Shown: positions 42,918-52,343, counted from the first letter of the stretch. The stretch is 52,989 nucleotides of DNA from Acidobacteriota bacterium (GCA_029263415.1 JAJCXN010000016.1:1-52989); one strand, 5' to 3'. Translations and numbers: made by a program. The notes: generated by a model from the sequence alone, not told the origin.

Positions 42918-44753
42918 ATGCGAACGCCTACAACAGTTACGCTGGTACTTGTCCTAGTCGCTCTGCCGGCCGTGCTCACCTCATGCAGCGGGCAGGCAGC
43001 GGTCCCAGCTAGGCCGCATCTCGTCATGCTCATGTTGGACGCAGCGCGAGCGGATCTCTTTAGCTCGTACGGTCATCCCCTACCAACGACGCCCAATATG
43101 GACGCGCTGGCGCAATCTGGCCTGCGCTTTGCTCAACACTTCAGCCATTCCAACAACACGCGGCAATCTCTGCCCCAGCTCTTTACGTCCCGGTACGACG
43201 CACCGTCGCTGCTGTTGTACGCCCCACAAGCACAAGATGCTTGGTGGAAACGAGACGAACTGCTGCAAGAAGACGCCGCGTTTCTACCAACGGTGCTGGG
43301 GGAAGCAGGGTATCGAACCGTCATGGTCACCGCGCATCCGTGGACAGTCGGCAGTTCTAAGTTTGGCCAAGCCTTTCAAGAAGTTATCTTCGTGCCACCG
43401 GGCCGAGCTCACTACGCGACGGCCAGCGCCTTGGTACGCCGATCGCGAAGAGTTTTGAAGGACCATCGATCTCAGGCCGAGCGCCCGCTGTTCTTGTACG
43501 TACATTTCCTTGATTCGCATACGCCTCACAATCCGGCTGAAGACGACCTTTTCTCTTTGAGCGCCCTCGGCTGGTCGTCCAAGGAGTGGGCTCAAAAGCA
43601 ACCGGCAAAGCGCGGTCGCAAGTTCATCGCCGACGCATCACCGGAGCTCTTAGAAGCATACTTAGGCGCGGTCCGCTCATCGATGCGCGGTCTGGACAAA
43701 GAAGTAGGCCGACTGCTTCAGTCGCTGAAGTCCTCTTTGGGAGCGAAGACGATAGTCACCGTGACTTCTGATCACGGCGATGCCCTCGGTGAAGGCGGAC
43801 ACTTCGAACACGGTTCCTCCACCTTCGGCATCAAGGCGCTCCATCACATTCCCTGGATACTTTCTGGTCCCGGTGTGCCGGGAGGGGGCGTTGAGGAAGG
43901 GTTTACCGAAAGCGTCGATGTGATGCCAACCCTGCTGGACCTGCTTGGCGTTGCACCTCCTCCGAGTGCGTTGCTCGACGGAACATCGATGGTCCGGCTG
44001 CCGGCGGGGGGAACGATCAAGCGACCGGGGGTTCCGATGACATTTCGAACAGGCTCGCAGCAAACTCGGTTGGGCTATCTCAGCGAGACCGCTACGGTGC
44101 TAGCGACTGAGCAAGACGAAGTCTTCCAGACCAAGGAGGGGGCGCTGCACCGGTTGGGAAACTTGCCCGGCGTAGCAAGTTCTTTGCCGCGGGACTTCTT
44201 GCGCTTCATCAGGACTTATCGGCAACGAGAACAGGGTCGCAAGTTTCGACTCGACTCTCGAGCGCTGCTAGTTCCAGCCGCCGAATTCCTACTCGACGAC
44301 AGCGGTCCGCCCGGGTGCTGGGAAGCGGGGAAACCACTAGACCTTCGAGCGCAGGTCGTGTTCGCCTCCCGCCCGGCATCACTCGATGAGACCAACGGCA
44401 GCAAATGTGGCCCCTTAAGGGTCACGATCTCGATGCCAAGGGGGCGCTATCAAGCTCGTTGGCAGATTCGAGCGATTGGCCCCGAGGCCAAGCCGAGGAT
44501 TCGGTTTCGGCATTCCCAGGGCGAAGTCCTGGTAGAGGACCGGAGCGGCAGCATCACCGTTGATCTGGGTGAGATTCAGCACCCAGGAGGTGCATGGACC
44601 GGTTCTGTCGCGGTGGAGAGCGGAGGCATGGGGCTTAGCCTAAGCCTAGGCGCCATGAACTGGCTGCGGCTGGGAGTAGATGCTGAGGACCTCGAGCAAC
44701 AACCAGACTCTGACCTCATCGAACAGCTGAAGGGCCTGGGATACCTCAACTGA
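42918..44753 (+). CDS. Sulfatase-fold lipoprotein, no formylglycine site
   Basis: A 611-residue alkaline-phosphatase-superfamily protein. Lipobox LTSC (Cys23). The metal-site start is LVMLMLDAARADLFSSYGHP (Asp41); the active-site segment reads NNTRQSLPQLFTSRY (79-93), with Thr81 aligned to the usual Cys/Ser and no CxPSR. The second metal site is TSDHGDALGEGGHFEHG. After about residue 420 a beta-rich C-terminal domain follows, ending EQLKGLGYLN. Hydrolase or transferase (phospho- or sulfo-group) activity is possible; sulfatase activity is doubtful. ATG 42918. Placed after an ASST-like gene in a glycan locus. Confidence 0.87.
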   Translation: MRTPTTVTLVLVLVALPAVLTSCSGQAAVPARPHLVMLMLDAARADLFSSYGHPLPTTPNMDALAQSGLRFAQHFSHSNNTRQSLPQLFTSRYDAPSLLLYAPQAQDAWWKRDELLQEDAAFLPTVLGEAGYRTVMVTAHPWTVGSSKFGQAFQEVIFVPPGRAHYATASALVRRSRRVLKDHRSQAERPLFLYVHFLDSHTPHNPAEDDLFSLSALGWSSKEWAQKQPAKRGRKFIADASPELLEAYLGAVRSSMRGLDKEVGRLLQSLKSSLGAKTIVTVTSDHGDALGEGGHFEHGSSTFGIKALHHIPWILSGPGVPGGGVEEGFTESVDVMPTLLDLLGVAPPPSALLDGTSMVRLPAGGTIKRPGVPMTFRTGSQQTRLGYLSETATVLATEQDEVFQTKEGALHRLGNLPGVASSLPRDFLRFIRTYRQREQGRKFRLDSRALLVPAAEFLLDDSGPPGCWEAGKPLDLRAQVVFASRPASLDETNGSKCGPLRVTISMPRGRYQARWQIRAIGPEAKPRIRFRHSQGEVLVEDRSGSITVDLGEIQHPGGAWTGSVAVESGGMGLSLSLGAMNWLRLGVDAEDLEQQPDSDLIEQLKGLGYLN

Positions 44754-44943
44754 AGGCACGGGGTTCAGCGTGTTGCTCCGGTTCAACGATCAGTTCGCGG
44801 CGCACCTGAGCGCGGCCCATCAGGCACTCTCGACCAACGTCGAGATCACCTCTTTGCGGGTCATATGAACTGGACCTCCAACCCCGGCGAAAGAGAGCGA
44901 AAGCGCTAGAAGCGGAAGCAAAAAAGAGCGACCTCCGGAGCGA

Positions 44944-44951
44944 CCGAAACT
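44944..44951. repeat. Left target-site duplication of the insertion sequence
   Basis: CCGAAACT immediately precedes the left inverted repeat and is repeated exactly after the right one (46236-46243). Eight bases is the standard target duplication of ISL3-family elements. Confidence 0.95.
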
Positions 44952-44992
44952 GGCTCTTCAGGATTTCGTGTGGGTAGGCATATTCTCAGCGG

Positions 44993-46212
44993 ATGCGAGA
45001 TAGAGAGCTATGCAGCCGGCTATTAGGGCTGAGTGATCCATGGCGAGTAGACGACGTTCAGCTGGGCACCAAGACGGTCGAGGTGTCTATTTCTCATTCG
45101 GGCGGCACATTGGAGTGTCCGAACTGTTCGACAAACTGCCCTGGCTACGACAGCCGCGAGCGGCGTTGGCGTCACCTGGACACAATGCAGTATCAGACCA
45201 TCCTGGTGGCTGCAGTGCCGCGAGTTGAGTGTCCAGACCATGGTGTGCATCAGGTGGGCGTTCCGTGGGCCGAGCCGGGTTCACGCTTCACCGCGATGTT
45301 TGAGTGGCTCGCGATCGATTGGCTACTTGCTGCGAATCTGTCGGCGGTAGCGAAGCTTCTGAGCTTGAGCTGGGATGAGGTGGACGGGATCCAAAGCCGA
45401 GCGGTGAAACGCGGGCTGGCTCGGCGAGAGCTGGTGCCGACAGAGCACCTTGGAGTGGACGAGACGTCGTTTCAGAAGCGCCATGAATACGTGACTGGGA
45501 TCGCTGACGCGAGTCGAGGCACGGTGCTGCATGTGGCAGATGGTCACAGCGGGAGACGTTGGCCGATTTCCTGAACGATGCCCCAAAGTCCTGGCTTTTC
45601 AAGGTCAAGACACTGTCGATGGACATGCATCGACCCTACATATCGGCGGCGCTCGCGCACCTGGAGAATGGCCCTGAGCGAGTCGCCTTCGACAAGTACC
45701 ACGTGGCTAGCCTGCTTGGCCGCGCGGTTGATCTGGTCCGTCGCGCGGAGCACCGCAAGCTCTACTCAGAGGGCGACGATCGGCTCAAGCAGACCCGCTA
45801 CCTGTGGCTCACCAATCCAGAGAATCTATCGACCAAGCAGCAAGCGCGGTTTGCCGGCCTTCAAGCGAGCACACTGAAGACAGCACGCGCCTGGGCCATC
45901 AAGGAGCTAGCGATGACGATATGGGAAACGTCTTGCATGCAAGAGGCTGAAGAAGCGTGGGCCAAATGGTACGGCTGGGCCATTCGCTCCCGCCTAGCTC
46001 CGATGAAGAAGGCAGCCAAGACCCTCAAGTACTACCTCTGGGGAATCCTCAACGCGATGAAGCATCGAGTCACCAACGCCATGAGTGAAGGCATCAATAC
46101 AAAGATCCAGTACCTCAAACGAGCTGCTCGTGGCTACCGAAACAGGGACCGCTTTCGCAACGCCATCTACTTCCATCTTGGGGGACTCGATCTCTACCCG
46201 AGACCGGCGTGA
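44993..46212 (+). pseudogene. ISL3-family transposase, frameshifted
   Basis: The 5' part (44993-about 45552) has the ISL3 zinc-finger CPNCSTNCPGYD, RRWRHLDTMQYQTIL and the first DDE Asp in HLGVDETSF. It runs out of frame to a stop at 45574. The 3' part (from about 45553 to 46212) continues with TLADFLNDAPKSW, LSMDMHRPYISAA (second Asp), FDKYHV and NAMSEGINTKIQYLKRAARGYRN (catalytic Glu). Joining them needs one extra G at the GGG at 45551-45553, restoring GHSGETLADFL. So a one-base deletion (or a sequencing error) splits the gene; the site shows no slippery sequence for programmed shifting. Confidence 0.93.
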
Positions 46213-46235
46213 CCCACACGAAATCCTGAAGAGCC
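46213..46235 (-). repeat. Right terminal inverted repeat of the ISL3 element
   Basis: Exact reverse complement of 44952-44974 over 23 bp, with the first base directly following the transposase TGA. Confidence 0.95.
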
Positions 46236-46243
46236 CCGAAACT
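46236..46243. repeat. Right target-site duplication of the insertion sequence
   Basis: CCGAAACT, identical to 44944-44951, directly outside the right inverted repeat. Confidence 0.95.
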
Positions 46244-46716
46244 CCGAGGGAACCGAGCACCGTCACATAGACGGGTTCTCGCACACCAACGCCACTGACG
46301 GTGTCGACAGCGCTACTCCGCCCAGATACTTGGAACGAGGTAGCAGAAGTGCTGCCAGTCAATAGCAAGGTCCAAGCTCTGAGAAAGGAAGAGAGCAGAA
46401 GAGAGCACTAATATGTTCAGCAGCAAATTCAGAAACTGGCATTCCAGAACGCCGAGCGCGCCCACTCGACCTGCCCGTTCTACAAGATGACGAGGGCGTC
46501 ACACGATGGAATGGGACTCCCCTTCCCTTAGGCCCCCGATAGAGGCTTTCGCTCCTTGCAAGATGTGAGGCGCCGAGTGCGGCAGCCGCCAAGAACAGAA
46601 GAGCGGAATCGGCCTAGGACGCTCGCGACCAAAGCTGAGATGAGCTACATCCGTTGAGCTGAGAAGCACGATCAGCAACGGCCCTCCCACCGATCATCGC
46701 CATCTCTTGGCCAGGC
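46244..46716. other. Gene-free gap after the insertion sequence
   Basis: 473 bp between the IS and the 3' end of the GT-C-like membrane gene. Short frames on both strands lack ribosome sites and recognisable content. A purine-rich run lies near 46378-46410 (GAGAAAGGAAGAGAGCAGAA). I see no terminator hairpin. Confidence 0.4.
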
Positions 46717-48438
46717 TCAGGGGGCCCGGGTCCCCCACTGATCGGGGACCTGGTTTCGCCACAGCAGTTGTTCGGGCGTGGGAGTGGTCGTAACCATTCC
46801 CCGCTCGCCGAGCGTCGCGGGTGAAATCAACTCGACCCGAAAACTCGCGTCTAGTATCTGATGTTGGCCCGGCGTCAGTCTTCTCGTGTTCATTACCACG
46901 GGACCCTTGAGGAACAGCGGGTCGCTCCGGACAAGATCCCGTGCGTACCACGATGCCTCGGCATCGATGAGCACTATCTCAGCATCTCTCGAGCGCAGAA
47001 ACGCATCGGCGCTAGCAAAGGGGGCAACAAAGGAACGAACTTGCCGCAATCGGTTAGGTAACTGCACCACTACTGCTCCGATGAGACCGACGGCAACAAA
47101 TGCGACTAGTCGTCTGTGCTCCAGCCTCTCCGCCAAGATCTTCCAGCCAACGGTCGCCAAGAGCATCAGGTTGCCCAGCACCGGAAAGAAGTACCGGTAG
47201 CCCCAACCGTGTCCCTGGCTGTTCAGAAAAAACACGTATAACCCGAACGTCAACAAGCAGCTCAAGAGCAGGTCCTTAACTTCGTCGCTAGCGCGACCTA
47301 TGCTCATTACCGCAACGAGGGCAAGCACGGCAACAACAGGCGCCTGCCACGCCGCGATGCCCACAAGATTGACCATCTGATTGAAGTTCTGTCCCGAGAG
47401 CGGGAAGCCCCAGGATGCGGCGATGTCACTGTTCGACAATCCGGTTCGGGCGATCCGCATCCACAAGTACCAACAGTAGAGCCCTCCGCTGTACACGCTC
47501 GCTAGAAGCGCAGAGAGAATCCACCGACGCCGCAGCACCAACCTCAACAAGAAGGGCGCAGCAAACAGTGGGTGCATAACGAACTGATGGAGTCCCATCG
47601 CCAACACCCCTACCACGGCCACCCCAACCCAACTCCACCGCGTGTCTCGCAGGTAGAGGTGCAGCCAAAGCAGATTCAAGGCGAGATGCGCCGGCATCGT
47701 GTAAAACGACATGCCGTTCACCAACAGTTGACTCGACGACGCGAGAAACAACGCAGCTAGGACAGGTGCCTCGCGGCTCTGCGGCCACAACTGACGGGCA
47801 ACAGACGCGACCAGCAGCACACACCAACCGACCAGCAAAGGGTTCAAGAGGAGACTAGGGTGCACCGAGATGAAAAGTGCACGTATCAAGGCGTACACAG
47901 GTAGATAGAAGGAGATCCACTCACCACTCTCGGTGAGCGTCACAAAGATCGGAGTCATCGCTTTCGAGTAAGGCAGCCATTGTTCGGGCACTGGCGCAGA
48001 CACCAGGCCTGAGGCAAAGATGCGGGCCTGCATCTCAGCACCGTACTCGTCCATACTCAACGGAAAACCAAGGTAGACGAGGTGACAGCCAAGCCACGCG
48101 ACCACGCACGCGCCGGCAGCGAGGCCCCAAACGAAGCCCCTGTGGCCAACATGCCAGCTGGCACAGCGTGTGATCACGTCTAGGTTGCGCCAACGAGCGG
48201 CCACTACTGCCAGGAGCAGCACTGCCACCGACAGCGTCAGACCCAACATCTCGTTGGAGTCGAACAGCACTGCAAAGATGTTGTAGTGCGGGGTAAGCCC
48301 AACATCAATGTCGGGCAAGCGGCGCGCTCGACTCAGAAACAACGCTACGAACCCGAGCACATGGAGTAGCAAGAGTGCGGCCAACGCACGGCTCAGAACA
48401 ACAGGCAACCGTCTTGCCGCTAGTTGGTCGTCAACCAT
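46717..48438 (-). CDS. GT-C-like multi-helix membrane glycosyltransferase (PMT-type candidate)
   Basis: A 573-residue protein with about 12 helices and a C-terminal periplasmic domain. The first external loop carries FPLSMDEYGAEMQARIF, where the Asp-Glu pair resembles the catalytic acid motif of GT-C enzymes (GT39/ArnT-like) that use polyprenyl-phosphate sugars. NGMSFYTMPAHLALNLLWLHLYLRD is another typical block. The dolichol-phosphate-type GT2 at 40092-41273 could supply its donor. ATG 48438 overlaps the preceding GT2 frame by 8 bases. The open frame continues upstream to 48597, overlapping the broken GT2. Confidence 0.75.
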   Translation of the reverse strand: MVDDQLAARRLPVVLSRALAALLLLHVLGFVALFLSRARRLPDIDVGLTPHYNIFAVLFDSNEMLGLTLSVAVLLLAVVAARWRNLDVITRCASWHVGHRGFVWGLAAGACVVAWLGCHLVYLGFPLSMDEYGAEMQARIFASGLVSAPVPEQWLPYSKAMTPIFVTLTESGEWISFYLPVYALIRALFISVHPSLLLNPLLVGWCVLLVASVARQLWPQSREAPVLAALFLASSSQLLVNGMSFYTMPAHLALNLLWLHLYLRDTRWSWVGVAVVGVLAMGLHQFVMHPLFAAPFLLRLVLRRRWILSALLASVYSGGLYCWYLWMRIARTGLSNSDIAASWGFPLSGQNFNQMVNLVGIAAWQAPVVAVLALVAVMSIGRASDEVKDLLLSCLLTFGLYVFFLNSQGHGWGYRYFFPVLGNLMLLATVGWKILAERLEHRRLVAFVAVGLIGAVVVQLPNRLRQVRSFVAPFASADAFLRSRDAEIVLIDAEASWYARDLVRSDPLFLKGPVVMNTRRLTPGQHQILDASFRVELISPATLGERGMVTTTPTPEQLLWRNQVPDQWGTRAP

Positions 48439-48832
48439 CACTGCCCTTTGCGACGGCGAGAGGACACCCCAAGCGTAGGACACATGGACGATGACCAACA
48501 GCAGAGGCGAAGGTTGCACGATCTGAGTCAACCAGTTCAACGCAGGGCACCGCGTCGCCGTCCACGAACGCCAGCAATTGCGCTTCCGCTTGAGCAATCC
48601 CTAGGTTGCGCCCCGCCGCAGCGTTCTCCTCTTGGTTGCGAAGGAGGGTGATCGCGCTGCCATCCTGAGCCGCCTGTAAGATCTCGAACGTGCCATCGTC
48701 ACTCATCCCGTCGACGAAGATCAGCTCGTAGTCGCTCTTGAAATCTTGATCGATCAGCGCCTGGAGGCATTGCTCTACTCGCGACACCTCGTTGCGCACT
48801 GAGACGATCACGGATACCACCGCCTCACTCAT
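48431..48832 (-). pseudogene. Truncated or frameshifted family 2 glycosyltransferase
   Basis: Starting ATG 48832, 133 residues: VVSVIVSVRNEVSRVEQCLQ, LIFVDGMSDDGTFEI, NAAAGRNLGIAQAEAQLLAF and the DxD as VDGDAVP. After about 48545 the frame loses GT2 character (DSDRATFASAVGHRPC), while the next frame continues with NWLTQIVQPSP, which fits the usual GT2 continuation after DxD. Even with the frame repaired, the acceptor half is absent and sequence runs into the membrane protein. Probably a pseudogene; a short functional protein coupled by the ATGGTTGA overlap is less likely. Confidence 0.65.
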
Positions 48833-49109
48833 GAAGGATGTTCCGGCCGCTCTGGATAGTGTCCATATGGCACATATCCTAGAAGACACAGGCGCGATTG
48901 CGGGTGGGAGATTGGGCCCCATCTAACCACCGTTTCATTGATACCCCTCCTTACTAACCCTCTGGCTACCCGACGCGGTCGAAGCGTCGCGACCCATTCA
49001 CCGCGCCCAATGCTCCCCGAGCGGTAGCAACTGACTCCCGCAACCGCCGCTCAAGACTGCTACCCTGCACAAGAACCTCAAGCCTCCCACTAGACCCAAG
49101 GAGTTGACC

Positions 49110-50231
49110 ATGACTCGCACGCGCCTCAAACCAGCTAGCCTCACGATCACGCTGAGCCTCGTCCTCGCGCTCCTCACGCTGCCGGCGTTCGCCGCGGACG
49201 TTGATCTCGGTTCCGGCGCGACCACCGGAGCCCTCGACTTGCAATCGATCGGCCCAATCACCTTTGGCAGCAACGGTGTCTTGTTCGTTGCGGACTCCAC
49301 CCGAGCAGCGGTCTACGCGATCGACACCGGCGATGCCAAGCGCACAGATGCGGCCGATGTATCGATCGATGACATCAACGCCAAGGTCGCCGGACTCTTA
49401 GGCACCACTGCTGACGACATCGTCATCAACGACGTCGCAGTCAACCCGCTATCCAACAACCTCTACCTCTCGATCACTCGAGGACAAGGCGAGAGCGCCG
49501 ACTTTGCCATCGTTACCGCAAGCGCCAGCGGCAAGCTCGCCCTCTTAGACCTCGATTCCATCCGCTACGCCAAAGCCGACCTCCACGACGCACCGACCGA
49601 GGACCAGCAGGATCGTCGCGGCCGGGCCTTGCGCCGCGAAGCACTGACTGATCTTGAATTCCATCAAGGAACCTTGTTGGTCACCGGTCTCTCAAACGAA
49701 GAATTCTCTTCCAAACTACGCAAGTTCTCCTTTCCCTTCAAGGGCGTCGCCGGCGGCACCAACGTCGAGATTTTCCACGGCGCTCACGGGCGCTGGGAGA
49801 CCAACGCACCGGTGCGCACCATGACTGTCTATGACATCGACGGAGAGCCCAACGTGCTCGCGGCCTACACTTGCACCCCGTTGGTCAAGTTCCCCATGAG
49901 CGATCTTGCGAACGGCAAGAAGGTGAACGGCCACACAGTCGCTGAACTGGGCAATCGCAATCGACCGTTGGACATGTTCGTCTACAAACAAGGGAGCACC
50001 GACTACGTCTTGATGGCGAACAGCAGCCGCGGTGTGATGAAGATCGATCTGAATCGCATCGATGAGGTGGACCAGATCACGGATCGCGTCGCTGACAAGG
50101 CCGGTCTCCCCTACGAAACGATTGCCGAACTTGTAGGTGTCGACCAGCTAGCTCGCTACGGCGAGGATCGCGCGGTGGTCCTGTCGCGAACCGACAACGG
50201 CTCGAGCCTGCGGACGATCGCACTACCCTGA
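49110..50231 (+). CDS. Secreted beta-propeller-like protein, unknown function
   Basis: A 373-residue protein with a signal peptide (LTITLSLVLALLTLPAFAAD). The mature part has repeated strand patterns typical of a propeller: GPITFGSNGVLFVADSTRAA, INDVAVNPLSNNLYLSITRG, LTDLEFHQGTLLVTGLSNE, DYVLMANSSRGVMKIDLNRI. CTPLVKFP carries the only obvious mature cysteine. ATG 49110 follows AAGGAG at good spacing. No enzyme motif is seen. The next gene's signal peptide begins at its stop codon, so the two are probably coexpressed periplasmic partners. Confidence 0.75.
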   Translation: MTRTRLKPASLTITLSLVLALLTLPAFAADVDLGSGATTGALDLQSIGPITFGSNGVLFVADSTRAAVYAIDTGDAKRTDAADVSIDDINAKVAGLLGTTADDIVINDVAVNPLSNNLYLSITRGQGESADFAIVTASASGKLALLDLDSIRYAKADLHDAPTEDQQDRRGRALRREALTDLEFHQGTLLVTGLSNEEFSSKLRKFSFPFKGVAGGTNVEIFHGAHGRWETNAPVRTMTVYDIDGEPNVLAAYTCTPLVKFPMSDLANGKKVNGHTVAELGNRNRPLDMFVYKQGSTDYVLMANSSRGVMKIDLNRIDEVDQITDRVADKAGLPYETIAELVGVDQLARYGEDRAVVLSRTDNGSSLRTIALP

Positions 50232-51406
50232 CCCAACAAAGTCGCTCGTTCGGTCCACCGGCCAGAGCACTTCTGACTCCGCTGGCTATCGGAATCGCAC
50301 TCTTGATGGGTTGCGATGGGGGCTCGTGGACCAAGGGAGTGACGCGGTTCGAGGTCATCAGAGGCGGAGTTGAAGTTCGCGGATTCTCGACCGCGGAGAT
50401 GGAGACCTTGCGTGCGGCATCCGTCGATTCGCTCAAAGGTACGTTTCATCTACACGTCGACTCCGAGTCGATGCCGGCGATGGTCGGTATCCACCAAACC
50501 ATGGCAGATGGCCTCCGATTCGAGCCCCGCTTTCCTCTGCGGCCAGGCGTCGACTATGTCGCAATCTTGAGTCTCGAGGGTTTGGACCAAGCGACGTCCG
50601 GACGTCGCGCCCAACAGTTTTCGTTTGTCATACCGATGGAGACCAAGGAGCCATCGACTGTTGTCCTTGCGATTTCTCCCTCAGTACCCAAGCTGCCGGA
50701 GAACCTACTGCGCTTCTACTTACACTTCAGCGCACCCATGGCGAGCGGCAACGCGTATCAATACATCCAGCTGCTCGACGGTTCAGGAGCGCCCGTCGAC
50801 GACGCGTTCTTGAGACTCGAAGAAGAACTCTGGGATGCCGATGCCAAGCGCTTGACGCTCCTGTTCGACCCGGGCCGGATCAAGTCGGGGCTGGTGCCAC
50901 AAAGGGAACTTGGCGCCGCGATCACCACCGGCCGTGACTTCGAACTGACGATCGACCCATCCTGGCCTGACGCGGAGGGCACTCCTTTGGTAAAAGGCTA
51001 CCGTCACCGCTTCACCACCAGCCCGCCCGACCACCAGAGCTCTGATCCCAACCAATGGCGACTGACGCTCCCGAGGGCCGGAACTCGTGAGCTCCTGCTG
51101 GTCGACCTCGACGAACCTCTTGACGCAGCGTTGCTCGAACGGTTGGTCACCGTGCGGAACGCGCAAGGTACCCTTGAAGGCGTTCCTGATGTGACGCGGG
51201 ATGGCACGCGTTGGGAGTTCGAACCGGACCAGGCATGGCAAGCCGGACTGCATCAACTGTCGATCGACGTTCGACTTGAGGATCTGGCCGGCAACCGAAT
51301 TGATCGCTTGTTCGAACGCGAAAACCTACCGGGGGCAGCTAGCTCCAACCCGAACCAACCCGCGGCGTTCGTCCAACTGGCGTTCGCGCTCGAACCGATG
51401 CGATGA
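50228..51406 (+). CDS. Lipoprotein with Ig-like repeats, probable CTG start
   Basis: The frame encodes a lipoprotein signal only if read from upstream of the first ATG: RSFGPPARALLTPLAIGIAL followed by lipobox LMGC. No ATG, GTG or TTG lies in the correct place; a CTG at 50228 overlaps the TGA of the previous gene (CTGA), giving 392 residues. TTG 50303 or ATG 50306 would leave no signal. The mature part is beta-rich with repeated SbsA/Big_5-like strands (LRFEPRFPLRPGVDYVAILS, RFYLHFSAPMASGNAYQYIQ, FELTIDPSWPDAEGTPL). Probably a surface or periplasmic lipoprotein working with the preceding protein. Confidence 0.65.
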   Translation: MTQQSRSFGPPARALLTPLAIGIALLMGCDGGSWTKGVTRFEVIRGGVEVRGFSTAEMETLRAASVDSLKGTFHLHVDSESMPAMVGIHQTMADGLRFEPRFPLRPGVDYVAILSLEGLDQATSGRRAQQFSFVIPMETKEPSTVVLAISPSVPKLPENLLRFYLHFSAPMASGNAYQYIQLLDGSGAPVDDAFLRLEEELWDADAKRLTLLFDPGRIKSGLVPQRELGAAITTGRDFELTIDPSWPDAEGTPLVKGYRHRFTTSPPDHQSSDPNQWRLTLPRAGTRELLLVDLDEPLDAALLERLVTVRNAQGTLEGVPDVTRDGTRWEFEPDQAWQAGLHQLSIDVRLEDLAGNRIDRLFERENLPGAASSNPNQPAAFVQLAFALEPMR

Positions 51407-51515
51407 GCTGCAGGTAAGGGGGTTAGCTTTCACGCGGTCATCGGTCGACGATTTCTTCTGACCGGGCTCGCACACCAGGAACCCTCGCAGCCGCGAGCGG
51501 AACTAGGCTTGCCCT

Positions 51516-52343
51516 CTACCGCAGGTCTTCGAAGGCCGCGTCTCGCTTCTGCAAAGACGCCATCACCGCTTCAATCTGGTTGGGCTTTCCGATCACTTGA
51601 TCCTGCTCCTTCGACTCTTGCAACAGGGCCTCTGCATCGCTGAGATCGGGAAGGCGGTTGTAGATGCGCTTTGCGGATTGGACCGCCGAAGGGCTCTTGC
51701 TCGCGATCTCCTTTGCCAGCGCCAACGCGACCTCACGAGGCGACTCTGCAACTTCCGTTGCAAAGCCGAACGTCAATGCTTCGCTCCCAGAGAAGATACG
51801 CCCTGAGTAGGTCAGGCTGCGGACCACGTCATCGCGGGCAATCGCCCGCATGATGGCGGTGCCGGCCATATCGGGGATCAGCCCCCACTTGATCTCCATA
51901 ATGGACATCCGGGTATCGGGAGCAACGATGCGCACATCGGCGCCCAAGCAAAGTTGAAAGCCGCCTCCAAACGCCACGCCGTGCACCGCAGCGATCACTG
52001 GAACGGGGCATTCGCGCCAAACCCAAACCGCCTGCTGCGGCCGATTCGCGATGCCATGAGTACGCTGCTCCAGCGGAACTCGTTCAGGCGAGCCGCCGGG
52101 TTTGGCCTCAGCCATCTTGCCGAAGTTGCCCATGTCTAGTCCGGCACAAAACGCGCGGCCCGCACCCGAGAGGACAACAACTCGAGCGCTGGCTTCTTGG
52201 GAAACGTAGTCGCCAGCCTCAATCAAGGCCTCGAACATGTCGTTGTCCAAGGCGTTCATCTTGTCTTCCCGAACGAGGACTACGTCAGCGACGCCAGAGG
52301 AAAGGGTCACCTTGACCCGGTTGCGAAAGTTCTTCTCAGTCAT
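51516..52343 (-). CDS. Crotonase-family (enoyl-CoA hydratase-like) protein
   Basis: A 275-residue crotonase. The CoA/oxyanion-hole motifs are RVVVLSGAGRAFCAGLDMGNF and VHGVAFGGGFQLCLGADVRI; MSIMEIKWGLIPDMAGTAIM occupies the site of the second catalytic acid, with Asp in the IPDMAG turn. Standard hydratases have two Glu; here the first Glu position is not obvious, so it may be an isomerase or hydrolase-type member. ATG 52343. It stands alone among neighbours, with no beta-oxidation genes in view. Confidence 0.9.
   Translation of the reverse strand: MTEKNFRNRVKVTLSSGVADVVLVREDKMNALDNDMFEALIEAGDYVSQEASARVVVLSGAGRAFCAGLDMGNFGKMAEAKPGGSPERVPLEQRTHGIANRPQQAVWVWRECPVPVIAAVHGVAFGGGFQLCLGADVRIVAPDTRMSIMEIKWGLIPDMAGTAIMRAIARDDVVRSLTYSGRIFSGSEALTFGFATEVAESPREVALALAKEIASKSPSAVQSAKRIYNRLPDLSDAEALLQESKEQDQVIGKPNQIEAVMASLQKRDAAFEDLR

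Larger units (their letters stand above)
44952..46235 (+). mobile_element. ISL3-family insertion sequence, 1284 bp
   Basis: Bounded by perfect 23-bp inverted repeats, GGCTCTTCAGGATTTCGTGTGGG at 44952-44974 and its complement at 46213-46235, and flanked by an exact 8-bp duplication CCGAAACT. The right repeat starts directly after the transposase stop codon. It carries one transposase, disrupted by a frameshift. Ends and target copies without any divergence argue for a recent insertion. It landed in the non-coding space after the sulfatase-fold gene and interrupts no evident gene. Confidence 0.96.

Noticed and set aside
45540-45580. Programmed ribosomal frameshift in the ISL3 transposase
   Set aside because: ISL3 transposases are normally a single frame, and CGGGAGACG contains no slippery heptamer or A-rich run, so a mutation or read error is simpler.
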